Part shown: in pieces, positions 12,951 through 24,514 of the stretch | How positions within the stretch are numbered: the stretch's first letter is position 1 | Layout of the letters: the number at the start of each line of letters is the position of its first letter | DNA from: Tigriopus japonicus | Taxonomy: Eukaryota; Arthropoda; Copepoda; Harpacticoida; Harpacticidae | Length of the DNA: 64,000 nucleotides | Reading direction: 5' to 3' | Assembly (NCBI GenBank): GCA_010645155.1 | Contig: JAAGOF010000054.1 | Span: 8,088-72,087 of the forward strand | Translations under genes and position numbers: made by a program | The notes under the pieces: generated by a model | Databases searched by the model: none | What the model saw: only the letters and a program-made list of their open reading frames with translations | Told to the model about the DNA's origin: nothing

Positions 12951-13645
12951 TTAATCCCTGGAGAACAATTTCTTGCGGGCCTCCTCTATGAGCTCCCGTT
13001 TCTCTGCCTCAGCTGCCAAACGCGCGTGCTCTTCAGCGATAGCTGCGTGCTCTGCCCGAATTCGTTCAAAAGCACTGTAATGCTCAATTCTCTTTTCTTC
13101 GACGGCCTTGGACTCTTTGGGAGATTCCGGTTGGACTTGATCCCTTTGAGCAATCTGGTCATACAGAGCCTTATGTTTTGCCTTGGCTTCGGCTACAACG
13201 GGCGTATCCTCGGGTAAGGAAGAGGCGTCTCCGGCCGTGCTCTCAAGGACATGAAATCCGCTCTCTGGATCGGCCAAATAAGACACCTTCTGCCATTTCC
13301 AGTTGGGGTCCAGGTAAGCATAACTTCCACGGACTACGCCATTCTCGTCGCCTTCTTGTTCCACGTAACGATCGGGTTTTCCACCGGGTGCCCGGCCAGC
13401 CGAAAATGCATATTGAAACGGACTGGGAGGAGGCTGAAATATGGCAAACGTTTATAAGTAAACTTTTTAAGGGGGTTCTAAGTAATTGAATCCAGTTGAA
13501 GTCTCGACTCTTGATTGTTTTAAGGACTTACATTTGGCGTTGTCGTGGAGTCTCTTTTGTAGGCGTCAGGCTCATTCACGGGAAGTGCACAAACGGCATG
13601 AAAAATCAAGCCAATTGCGGCCAAGCAAAGGGCAAAGTCATTACT
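12951..13645 (-). CDS. Rebers-Riddiford (chitin_bind_4) cuticle protein
   Basis: Two coding exons are visible: 13645-13532 (38 codons) and 13433-12951 (160 codons plus stop), joined in phase 0 across a 98-nt intron (GTAAGT donor, TTTCAG acceptor). The first visible exon encodes a signal-peptide core (FALCLAAIGLIFHAVCA), so the protein is secreted into the exoskeleton. The second begins with a Pro-rich stretch and an R&R domain: FQYAFSAGR, then RGSYAYLDPNWKWQKVSYLAD and SGFHV, fitting the G-x-Y-x-Y...V-x-Y-x-A-D pattern that binds chitin. The C-terminal 100 residues are unusual: Ala/Glu/Lys-rich and probably helical or coiled-coil (ERIRAEHAAIAEEHARL). A tiny first exon supplying the start Met must lie upstream of 13645 after an intron ending TTGTAG; I could not fix it. 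Family assignment is firm; the exact cuticle subclass is not. Confidence 0.85.
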
Positions 13646-14399
13646 CTACAACATGAAGGAAAGAAAAAAGCGACAATTAAAATGATGGACAGTTGTCACC
13701 CTCGGGGGTTCTTCTTCTACAGAAACTCAGAGTACTTGGCTAATGACAAGAGAAAGAGTGAATCTTCTGTCTTTTTGACATACGATCTCTCAAAGTCGAG
13801 GCATCGCCCCCATCTCCACGCGGCTGATAACGGCACACATAATGGTTAATCATTAGTCACAGAAAGAAGGCCGGCCAGGATTAATAATCAGTGGATCGAG
13901 CGGAAAGCCGCTGAGCATGTAAGTCGACCTGACAAAATTAGCAATCATGCATGGTGTGGCAAGCGTTGGGCTTGTACTCTGTCTGTGTGATAAGTACATT
14001 GGATTCTATTTTGAACGCTAGTCATGATAAATCGTGTCCCGCGTTCTTTGTACGAGAAAGTCGTCTGAAAAAGCACCTCGACCCTCTCTCATCGTTCAAT
14101 TTTTCAATGGAGCTTTGGCGGGTAAAGAGATGCATTTTTCCTTGGAACTTTGATTCCTTCAATCATGCGGGCATTTTTTTGTCGGAATCCCAAAATATTG
14201 ATATTCGCGAGTAAAGGATTAAACGTGTATCGTAGTCAATACCTTGACCTTTGGTGTACTGTTGTTTGTTTATGACTTTATGCTAACATTGTGGGAGGTC
14301 CACCATTTGAAAACTGAAGTGTGATCTGCATAAGGAAACATTTCTGTGGAATTACAATTAGTGTTTCTGGACAGATTTTCACACTCCCATTAATCTTCA
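13646..14399. other. upstream region of the cuticle gene
   Basis: This should contain the missing first exon and promoter of the minus-strand cuticle gene. I searched for a short ATG-containing exon ending in phase 0 before a GT donor and found no unambiguous candidate. Confidence 0.4.
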
Positions 14400-15240
14400 T
14401 GAGAGTTCAAGACCCATGGACATGACATTTGGAATTCAGATTCCGGAATCTCGATATAGAGAGCACTTTTCGGTGTGGTCCACCAGGAAGGATGCGCATT
14501 CCAGAGCAGCTTCCTTGACGTGATTTAATAATGATGACTGATGAATCCTGACCTGCTGGTCGGAGTGTCAAAAAAGCGATTATCGCTATTGAATTTGGCA
14601 TTACGAATTGTTGCGAGGGATGCTGATGCAACATGCCTGTGGGCTTTTTTTCTTCATCTTCATCTTGTGGTTCCCATGCCATGAGGACAAGTTGGAGACT
14701 AGTTCTGGTGGATTCTTTTGTCTTCAGAAAAGACCCTTGACACTCCCAAAATCGTTTTTATGTGTGGTAGTATGTGCAACATGCTACAAAACGACTAATG
14801 GATTACAATCGAGTGTGGAATGCTGTTCTCACGCTGGATGATTCCAAGATTCATCTCCTTCCAGATGGAATCTTAAGAGCTTGTCGCTCTTTTAGCTGGT
14901 CGTTCGTTTATCTTCCAGAATAAGAGGAGAACAACGTGAGTACAATGGCAACGAGGATCACCTCAATATCCAGAGAAGGTGAAGGAGGTTGAGTCAATAA
15001 CGGGACCTCTTCACACGAATGGTCAGTGATCATCACCCACAATCCCTGATAGTTTTGTTTCTATTTACGGATCAGATCTTTTTAACCAGTGCTGTCTCAA
15101 GATCAATGGGCAAGATGCTAAGAATTTGTGGCTTATTTATGACACCATTAGTGGAATACAAGCTCACAAATTGGACAACCTCTGTCCACAGGAATTTCAA
15201 CCTTTTGTTTGACAGTCAAACGAGCCGGACTGAATAATAT
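14400..15240 (+). pseudogene. decayed coding relic, family unidentified
   Basis: On the plus strand, protein-like stretches appear one after another in shifting frames, separated by stops and frameshifts: about 14402-14522 (SRPMDMTFGIQIPESRYREH...), 14780-14923 (ATKRLMDYNRVWNAVLTLDD... ending SFVYLPE), and about 15020-15237 (PTIPDSFVSIYGSDLFNQCC... ending CPQEFQPFV, then a stop). Each segment looks like real protein and not random translation, and all share orientation. This fits an old transposable element or retropseudogene broken by several mutations. I could not name the family. The minus-strand frame 14407-14682 is probably a shadow. Confidence 0.35.
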
Positions 15241-15929
15241 ATTGCCAACCGATCTTTTCCACGGATCCATTGACGATATTGTACGGTGGACCAGATTCTG
15301 AAGACAATTTATTTTCAATTAGTACATCCAAACGTAAATACCAAAAAGGGGTGTCCGAGAGGGTTTAAATCTGAGTCTCAAAGATCATCACTTTTTGTGA
15401 TCTCGAATTCTGTTACTAGGACAGTTCAAATGTTCTAAAAAGGCAGAGTCAAAATGTATGCCAGACATTGTGTTGACCGTGAAACGTTTGGACTTATCTT
15501 TGATAGAGGAAAGGACAATGACATTTTGTCACATTATTCAAGTACGCTCCTTTCTATATTTTAGCAATCTAGAAAGTATTTTTTTCAAGCAGGAAAGATT
15601 TAAAACTCCCACCGTCACTTAAATTTCAATTTTGTTGATTCCAAACATACATTCGAAAAATATTTACGTATCAGAAATCAACAAATCATCAAGTGCAAAT
15701 GTCAAGACTTTATTTCTCTCGAAATGGTTATGAATTTTGACAGTGGCGAGTATCTGTATGTTATTCGGTCAAATGATTGAGAATTGTAGTGGGTTGGGAC
15801 TAGGTAACTCCTAGTTTTGAGCTATTTTTAGATCTCACTTTGATTCTGTTTGTTGCTCGAGCTCAACGATTTCGTTGCCAAACGTTAGGCCCACGAATTA
15901 GATGTCTACTTTTTTCAAGCCCATTAGTA

Positions 15930-16346
15930 GGGCTCGGACAAAGTTGCTAAATGCAACTTGCACCAAAAATTCCAGGTTTTGGCTATATTCATCAAAACTA
16001 GCAACGTTTCGATTTTTTGCATTAAACAACTTTTGTCATTTTTTTTGCCTCATAACTGAAATTCTGCGGGATTTTGCTCACGATGCAGATTTTACCCGTG
16101 CGTTTTCAGAACCTTTTCAAAGTATTATAGTTTTTTTTAGAATAGTTTGTGCAAACCAAAACTGCCTTCTTAAGGAAGCCAAAGGTTAGAGAAAAGACAC
16201 ACTTAAGACTACCAACTTTCGCCCAGAATGGAGACAACAATTTGGCCAAAATTGTCATGTTTCGACCAAAAATAGCAACTTCTTAGCAACTTTCGCCGAA
16301 TTAAGTGCAACTTTTAATTCAAAATATTGCAACTTTATCCGAGCCC
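15930..16346. mobile_element. 417-bp MITE with 18-bp TIRs and TA target duplication
   Basis: The left end GGGCTCGGACAAAGTTGC (15930-15947) and the right end GCAACTTTATCCGAGCCC (16329-16346) are inverted copies with one mismatch. Each is flanked by TA (15928-15929 and 16347-16348), the hallmark of Tc1/mariner-type insertion. Subterminal GCAACTT motifs recur near both ends (a small hairpin AGTTGC-TAAAT-GCAACT at the left). There is no transposase frame, so it would be non-autonomous. A diverged internal copy lies at about 36050-36300. Confidence 0.75.
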
Positions 16347-16348
16347 TA

Positions 16349-19310
16349 CTCATCAGTCTTGATCACACACGAAAATCATGAAATATTATCGTCCATCTTG
16401 GGATGGACGAGAGACTGCGTGAATTGATGTTAAGCTTTCTGGGAAGTGCCCAATGTTATTGCTTGTTTCAGGATTTCCAACGAACTCGGATCGATTCTCC
16501 GGAACAAGTGAAGAATCTAGCCCCATCCGCATTGACCCCTGTTGTTTTTCCTCTTAATCCAGGGTCGCAAGATCGAATTTCTGCTCGAAAACTTACATCC
16601 GATTTCTTTGAACTGACATTTTTATTGGCTTGAATGATTGATCTAACGATGGCGGGCTTACCTTGACAATCATCATTATTAGTTTTGTTGTTGTTCGGGA
16701 AGAAGAAGAAGTGTTTCCTTTGAGTTCTGGGGTCGATGAGATCAATATGATGCATTCAGGTGGGTTGAGTCGGATTGGGTTCAAAACCTAACTAACGACA
16801 ATTTTAGCAGCATTGTTAGACTCTTACGAAGGGCCCTCTTTCTCGCTCACTCACTCACTCGTGCACGAACGGACGGACACTTTCCGTACGCGAAGGTACG
16901 CACACTACGTACTCACTCATTCACTCGGACGGTTGGTTCACCTTACCTACGTAGATGAACCATCATGGCACCAACCATTGCTAAAGTATTCCTTCTGCGT
17001 CAAAATTCGCTGAGTGCATGCACGCTACAAACTACTCGAGCTATGGACAGAGACCCTTTCATGACATCACTTCTGATGCAACCACTCACAATCTAATGTA
17101 CGGCAACTACACGAATCGTGTCTCAAGATCCACGATTTGGGGAGGATGACTGGATGAAAATGAGCTTAAGGGTTATGATTCCAAAGGTAGGCTCATGACC
17201 ATGATATCACTTTTTGGGAATAGTGGCTTTTGAGGTACCGTATGAAGGCACCCTTAATTGATTTGACCTATCCAGGGACACATTTAAAAAAGTTTTTTTT
17301 CTACATTCTTTCTTGATCAGGTTCCATCAATATTGAATTCAATTCCAATTGAAAGTCCAAAAATCTACGACAGCCTTGCATCCTGCAGACGAGCATTTAA
17401 GGGGCAAAGATAATGTTTTGTCCAAAATGATTGCAGAAATTTGATGGGCATTTTTGGCACATTAGCTAAATGTTTTCGGGAATGTCATTTCTGTATGACA
17501 TATTTTAAAAATTGAATTATGTTCTGTTTGTGTCTGCTGCTTTCGCTTTCTTTCAAACCTTATTTGACAGAAGCAAAGAGAACACTTTCGGTTTCGGTTG
17601 ATGTTTTTTTTGGTCCATCAAAAACGAAACACGTCACGGGAGTTTTCAAATGCTATATCGAAATTTTAGCGTTTTTACAATTTTCTTTTGAGAACAGGTA
17701 ATGAAGCAAACCGACCCAAGGACCCTTGCCTTAGCTCACCAAAGAAGAAATCGGTCTTTCAAAAATAGGTCCAAGTCAATGGTTGGATATGGTACCCTCT
17801 TTTTTATGCCAAAACTGGGATCACTTAAGCAAAACAGCAGTATGAAGCTAACTGAGTTCCAGAGTTCTTTTAGGTCACTAGAAACAAATTTTTCTTCAAC
17901 ACCTTGAGAGGCATTTGTCCTTGAGTTTTGTAGTCCACACAACTACGCCCTTAACAATCCAGTCTCTACGAGCCATCAACGCCATCTTTGTGTGCATACC
18001 AAGCAATGGTTGTTGCTTGGACAAACCGATCCAGAGACTAAGGAAGAGCAACCACTAGCCGCCAACCATTGAACGACGGACGGCATGACCCCCAGATTTG
18101 GAACGACCCAACAACGAAAAGGTGGTTTTGCTCTGGCTTTTGTTCTCCATCTTCATTTTAGGGTTTGGGGCGTTGTACAGCCAATGAGGAGTTGTCTTTG
18201 ACTGGCCAAAAGTGGCTTTACCACCAACAGGTTGCTCTCAAAAAATGTGACTTGGAACGAATTGGGTCGAAATTGGGTCGAATCATTTTGAAACACCCTG
18301 ATATTTTCTGCTAATGGGTTTCCCCGTCAACAAATCATTGTTCAATTCTATGTCAAGGATACAACCATTTGTGATGATGAATGTCTCGCTGATAAGGGAA
18401 GCATTTGTTTATTGCCTATCAAGAAGGGCAACAACGCCACCGTACCTACACTAGGAACGAACTGAACTTTTACCAACACGTGGATCGTAAAATGAAATTT
18501 GAAAAAGTCAAAAGTCATCCCAATCCATACGAGTGTTCTTCTTGATACGATATTTCAGGAAATGAAAGGTCATTTGCATAAGACGGACATTCTTAAAATA
18601 AGTCTATTTTGGTTTGAAATCTTGGGTGAGAGATCAACATGCTCTCAATACACTAAAATCTTGTTGCATTTTGCAGTTTGGCAGACGAAAACTCCCTTGT
18701 TTCTGAAAAAGGGTATATTTAAAAAAATAAAAAAACTTTAAAGTCAGAATTTCTGAGAGTTGTGGAACTTAGGTAGGGACGTTTGAAAAAGGTATTTGTG
18801 GCACTTTGACCATTTCAGGGTATCAATCTAAACCGGCTTGTCATATTTTTTGCCAGGATGTTATTTTTTGATGGCAAAGTAACTCATAATTCAAGCAGAA
18901 TTTTAGTGAGAGATCGGAATAAATTTAGATTGAGGCGAGCTTTCTATGCAAAATGTAATTGCCGTCTTGACTTCTTTATTTCCGTGTTCTACTTTCATGA
19001 ATTTGTTCCTCTCTTGAGTTGTGCCAAATAGCATGATTAGTCTTCTTTAACGATTTTGAACCACTATTTGGCAGTTTAATGTGACGAAGAGACTGTGATT
19101 GTGTTGGTGAGAAGGTATTATTGCCGATAGTAAACTTATTTGTAGTAACAAATTCTTTTATATAATTTAGAAACCGCATAAACTGAACACTAATGTTTGA
19201 GTTTGAAACAATGAGTTTGAGACGTTTGGGTTTAGCGAGCCTACGACCGTCGCTGTCTGTTACACAAAAGATTGAACATTCAAGGAGTAAGAAAGAACTT
19301 CTGTCTAGAA
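16349..19310. other. intergenic stretch
   Basis: No confident gene. Positions 16850-16930 are rich in short CACTCACT and ACGGACGG tandem units. At about 18262-18301 a sequence ending GAATCATTTTGAAACACCCTG resembles one mariner-type terminus, with a doubled ATTGGGTCGAA unit before it, but no partner end or transposase was found. Open frames of 60-80 codons (16403, 17701, 18499) have no recognisable features. Confidence 0.4.
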
Positions 19311-19556
19311 CAGGGGTCGGCAACGAGCTGACCCGGGCGGGCCCACATGTGGGCCCAGGAGCTATAGGCCAGGCCCAAAGTAGTGGGCCCCAAGAGCGTC
19401 ATCCATAGTACTGTGCTCGTGGGCCCAGAGCTTATTGAGCTTATTGATAGTAGATATGTGGGCCCATGAGCCTACGAGGATCTGTTTGGTGGGCCCCTGA
19501 CTACACAAAGTCAAATTTGGCGGGTCTCAACCAAATGTCCTGTTGGCCACCCCCAG
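19311..19556. mobile_element. hAT-like non-autonomous element
   Basis: It begins CAGGGGTCGGCAAC (19311-19324), a terminus typical of hAT transposons. It ends GTTGGCCACCCCCAG (19542-19556), an imperfect inverted copy. Inside, GTGGGCCC-like units recur five times (about 19336-19500), matching the subterminal repeat habit of hAT elements. The flanking 8-mers (GTCTAGAA and GTATGAAG or TATGAAGT) are not identical, so the target duplication is not demonstrated. A related, inverted copy lies at about 44430-44647. Confidence 0.5.
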
Positions 19557-20221
19557 TATGAAGTATTTAATTTTTCGATTTTTTTTTCTGTATTTTACGG
19601 GCTTGAAAATGCTGTTAAATTCAAAACAACGGTTGAATTTCAAGTTTCAACACTTTTGGTTAGGATTTTGAAAAAATACACGTATACAAAATTCATCGTT
19701 TTCATTCATAAATAACAAGTCCTTTGAAAGGACTATTGCTATTGAATGGAAGCAGGTGTAAATCACCCCATTTTGTTGAAGGTCCTTATGATTTTGAAGT
19801 TTGAAGGTTCAAATTTGTTTTTTGAAACATCATTTACCCTTAAGTATATGCAATAAAAGCGATGTTGCTATTTTTTTGGGAAAAAAAATTGTTTTGTTCA
19901 TTTGTATCTGGGAAAAAAACTTTTTTCGCCCGTTATTAGCTGAAAAAAAAACTTTTTTTCGCCATATTCCCCACTTAAGAACTTCTTTTCTTTTGACATT
20001 TTTCCAACTTTTATTTCCACCCTCTACATATAAGTCAAAAGGGCGGTCTGGTAAATGCGAAAACCATAAACTGCTCAAATTCTCAAGAGCCACTTACCAT
20101 TGGGGAACAAGCCGTTTTCCTTGTTTCCTCCGCCCGCGATAAGATTTTTGAAGCAAGGACTAGAACCTCCCGTGCATTCCTAGAAATCAATATGGAAAAA
20201 TAATATCAAAATAGAAATAGT

Positions 20222-20745
20222 ACTCAAAAAATTGTCCAATCCTGCCTTAAATGCTGTTAGAGGATCAGCACCAACATATTCCCAAAGCAGACTAATGGGC
20301 AAAAAATTGAGCAATGAGGGAGAAACGAAGAGGACTTCATCGTTCGAACTAGCCTTGATTCCTTGGGATTTGAAGGTGCTCTCAAAACGCATGTAAAACC
20401 TCTATGATCGCTGCAACTGATCCCAAAGCCTGGGTGAGGACAGAGCCCATGAATGCTCTTGAAAACATACAGCATCAGATACCTTTCATACCTTCTCTGA
20501 GTACTGTACAACCCTAACTTTTGGAGTCTCTCCCAATACGAGAGCCCTCTCATTCCTGTGATGTTCCTAGTGAAACATCTTTGGACCTGCTCGACCTTTT
20601 GGATACCTGCCGAACTCATTGAAACCCTAATGGTTGAGGCGTATTCAAATGAGGCTGAACAAGCGACTTGTAAGTTAGCATCGTGACACGATCTTTGGAC
20701 TTGAAAGTGCGAGAGATCCAGCCACACGTTTGAAATGCCTTACCC
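20222..20745 (-). mobile_element. LINE C-terminal fragment (family A)
   Basis: The minus-strand translation gives the post-reverse-transcriptase tail of a Jockey/CR1-like LINE: QKVEQVQRCFTRNITGM, GLSYWERLQKLGLYS, QRRYERYLMLYVFK, IHGLCP, RAPSNPKESRLVRTMKSSS. A frameshift occurs near 20330, and the FKAGLDNF tail continues in another frame. The copy is 5'-truncated and cannot be active. Unlike the copies at 31 and 46 kb, it has Tyr where those have a stop (QRRYERY). Confidence 0.85.
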
Positions 20746-20889
20746 ACTTCAAGTGGATATTGTTTTAACAGATGTTCTCACGGATACACGTAATGGATTT
20801 CATTTAATTGTTTAAATGAGATTAGGCATCCGTCGAGGATAAAGTCATTGGTGATAAAAACATAGGTCTGTTAATGAGTTTGAATTTGC

Positions 20890-21385
20890 TGCCCGATAAA
20901 GTCAGGGTTGGTCAGGAATGGGTGTTAAAAACTTGTCGAGGTGGGATTTGAAACTTAGCAATGGGTCATCCAATTTGTAGAATCGTCGTAATGTAGAAGA
21001 AAGGAGGTTGTAAATAGTGGGTGCGCAATGCAAAGTTTGACTTTAAGGTTCTTTCTAATTTCTGTTGCTAGATTTGCACTTTACCCTAACTTTACAAGTT
21101 ATTCCTCTACGGTCACTAGTATAGAAAACAATACATGCATTAGGGCATAGACCATGAATACATTTGAACACATAAATGATTAGATATCTTCTGTACCTAC
21201 GTTGTAAATTGTATATTCTTAGGGATTTTAACCTATCCCAAAAGGACAGTTTTTCCATTCCTGCAATACTATGTGTAAAACAGTGTTGGACTTTTTCTAT
21301 CTTTTGAATACGGTTTAAACTAAAAGGGTCCCAAATGGGAGAGGCATACTCGAGATGTTGCACAATTGATTTATACCAAGTCAGG
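20890..21385 (-). mobile_element. LINE C-terminal fragment (diverged family B)
   Basis: The minus-strand frame 21363-21055 reads HLEYASPIWDPFSLNRIQKI, KVQHCFTHSIAGMEKLSFWD, NLQRRYRRYLIIYVFK and IHGLCPN. This is the same domain as family A but clearly diverged. The reading continues, after a frame change, into a LSFKSHLDKFLTPIPDQP-like tail near 20910. It is an inactive 5'-truncated copy placed head-to-tail with the family A copy at 20.2 kb. Confidence 0.8.
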
Positions 21386-24155
21386 ATTGTGTTTTGGCCT
21401 TCTAGGGCCTGGATTTGTTTGTCTATTTTGCTTGGGAATTTGAGTTTTCATTTACGTGAAGCATGTTTTGGGGACAAAAAGGGACCAATATAACTGACAT
21501 AACTCGCCAACAGATCAACATATTTTCAAATAATTGAACGTATCTAAGTAGGCAAAGTAGTCCGGATCCGGTAAGTCCTCTAAATCTAATCCGAACTGAA
21601 TTTTCATAGTCCGAATAAGACAACTTCCGATCAACCCTAACAAATTCGAATCCATATTTCTCTGTTCAATCTGAACGGATCCGATTCTGAAATTTTCTTC
21701 AAGAATTTGTTACAAGATACTTTTATTGCTTCTTTTCACCAGTTTTGGTGAAATTCCATGGCCCTTCATATCTCTATAAGAGGGCGAGAACTGCACTATC
21801 ATCTTGTCTTGTTTACAGGGCATTTGTAACGAAATTACAATTGGCGATAGTACAGTAATTCGTTCCTTTTTTGAAAAAGTAACTGTAATCCCATTACATT
21901 TCAAAAACACGTTAATTGTGACGGCTCAAAAACCCAAAAAGTATTCGTTACTCGTTCCTTTTCCCACTGAACTAATTTCGATTATTTCTGTCATTGTGGA
22001 CTTAGATAAGCGACTTTTCAAGAAACTGTGAGCAAAGTCACAGAAAATGAATTTGCTTGGCTTTGTTGTCAGACTTTTGGGGAGTTTTTTTAAAACTTTG
22101 TACTACATCTTTGAAGTGACATTTGTCTCTTGCTTCGCCAAAAATCTAGTTGCTCCCGTCAGTCCTCCCTTTATCTTTGGCTCATCCTTAAAAATGAAAG
22201 TGCTTTTATCGCAGTCCCATATAATTGGCCAATTCATAATTCTATACTTTTGCCTTGAATTTGAGTTCTGATTAACCAGGGGTGTTCCTACACAGTACTG
22301 TCCAACACTAAAATACATACTTACGGCTTGAACATTTGAGTTTCATATCCCAGGGGTGTTTTTTTTGCTTCTTTGGCTTAAAAACGTACCGGTTACAATC
22401 AAATGACTCGACACCTGAGAAACATTTTCATGTAAGTTCGATTCAAGAAGTATCTACATGTGTTTTCAAAGTTTATGAATTAGCTTTACAAAAAATAGCT
22501 AATTTAATAGGTGTTTTATGGAAATAACTTGATCAAGGCCTGACCTTTAAAAAATCAGGATATAAAAGTTTTTCCTGTTAGGTTTCCTGGGTCTGAAACA
22601 TATCTCAGTGTTGAGGAATTTCCATATGATTTTTTCAGTACCGTGCCTAACCCTTTTAAGACAGGGATTTTTTTCAATTTGAGCCAAAATGACAAATGGC
22701 CAACTGCAGGCCAACTTTTTACACACATGTTTTGGAAAATCGGCATCTAAAGTATTGCTAACAATAAGTTCATTTTCCCTGATTGAAATTATTCGGATAT
22801 GCCCTTTTTCTATTCTTAAAACTTTTAAGTCAAGTTACACATAAAGTTTTGCAACTTTCTTACAAGATCCCACTTATTACCGGATATGTGGTTCACTTAA
22901 GTACACTTACCATTAATCAAATCTTAAGCCAAAATACAGGCCATTCCAAGAGTTTTGAGAAGTATGGTGAAGGAAAGAAGCATGAGCAAAATTTCGAGTT
23001 TCAAAACTTATTAAAAGTATCAAACAAGTGTTGAATGGCATTGTCTTAAAATACATTTTTTTACATTTCAATTTCTTTGAACTGTTACATTTTTAGAAAA
23101 CTGAAAAAAATCTTTAACTTAAAAACTGAATATCAAACATGAAGCAGACAGGATGTTATTACCTTTTAAACTTAAAACTAAATTATTGTGATTGAGATGT
23201 CTAAAATCACACCTTCAATCATCCTGAAAATTTAAGCCTATTCAAAAAAGTAATTTGTACTTTGTAATGCCATTCCTTTTTTCCAAAAGGAATTTAAGAG
23301 TAACGCGTTCCTTATTTTGGAGACAGGAACGGGAACGCTAATCCATTCCTTTTTCAAGGAGCGGCTAAAGCCCTGCTTCTTTATTCTTTATTTAACATGT
23401 CATGAAGAAAAAAAAATAAAGTCAACTTTTTTTATATCTCATTGCGGCTTTTTCATAGTTAATTACGCTGAATTTGCCTTAATGCGGAAAAATTCAGTGC
23501 TTACTTCTATGATTTCTAGTCGTGCAAACCGTACCCCAAAAACCGAGAGATTTGGGCCGAAGCACATGATGTGAAGGCATAGATAACACTTTGATCTAAT
23601 CTCAAGACCATCATGAGTAGTGTGGTGTTCGGTAGTTTTTGTTTTCTTCAATTTACAGTTTCAGAATGAGGTTTAAAAGTTGTTTTTATGCATACCCCAG
23701 TTGGGGCCTTTGGGCATGGATGAGGTCATGGCATCGATGAAATAATTGAGACAATTGCCACTCTGCTTTGCATTTGTCCCTCAAGACGAGGAAGGCGGAA
23801 TTTTGGGTTGGAACGGACTATTTGATATCCCAACATGTCTCATTTTTAAGGATGAGCCAAAAAAAAGTCTATGAATCTCGATTAGACCTGAAACGCACTG
23901 GTTATGTACTAAAAATGCAAAAATCTACACTTGGACCACCAACTCTGCAGAAAGTCTGTCGATGTAATGTTTTGCTCAGTGTTTTTAGATTTTGCAGTTA
24001 ATTTGCTTGTGAAATACAAACGGCTAAATGACTCGGCAGCAGAATTGGTTTAATCTCGTCCCGTCGAAGAAAATTCCTTCCTTGCGATCCTGGGGAAGGG
24101 AGGAACCGGGACTTTACGGAATTTATGGGATTTTTGCCCTTCAATATAAGGGTAT
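21386..24155. other. AT-rich intergenic stretch
   Basis: I see nothing identifiable. Open frames are short (below about 90 codons), AT-driven and without domains. The last bases, GGTAT at 24151-24155, are the left target-site duplication of the LTR element that follows. Confidence 0.45.
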
Positions 24156-24483
24156 TGTTAAACTCTTTGGTTGTCACCCTGGAGTTGTGAGTGGCGCTGA
24201 TGAGTGAGCCTCCATTTTGGGGGGGGCTAAGTCGTCCAAGTATAGTTGAGACTTTGGTTTTGTGTCGGACAATCATTCGTGCCACGTTAACGTCTGTGAG
24301 TTTTAGTTATTTGTGACTTTGATTCAATATTTTATCTTGTCAAGTTTACTTCATTCATTTACGTTCAATTTAATGTCTTATTTATATGTATTATTATTAT
24401 TTTTCTTTTAAATAGAAACCGTTTACTTATCACCACCAACGAGTCTCAACCCGTTACACGGCACGGAACGAACAGATCTTACA
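24156..24483 (+). repeat. 5' LTR of BEL/Pao element
   Basis: 328 bp, TG...CA bounded. It contains an eight-G run (about 24219-24226) conserved in the other LTR, and an AT-rich stretch with TATAT at about 24393 that could serve as a TATA region. It differs from the 3' LTR only at 24339. Confidence 0.97.
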
Positions 24484-24514
24484 GTTTAGACGACCTGGTA
24501 CTTGAGAAATCGAC

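Noticed and set aside
18262..18301. Mariner-like terminus (GAAACACCCTG)
   Set aside because: Only one end is seen and no transposase is adjacent; not enough to call an element.
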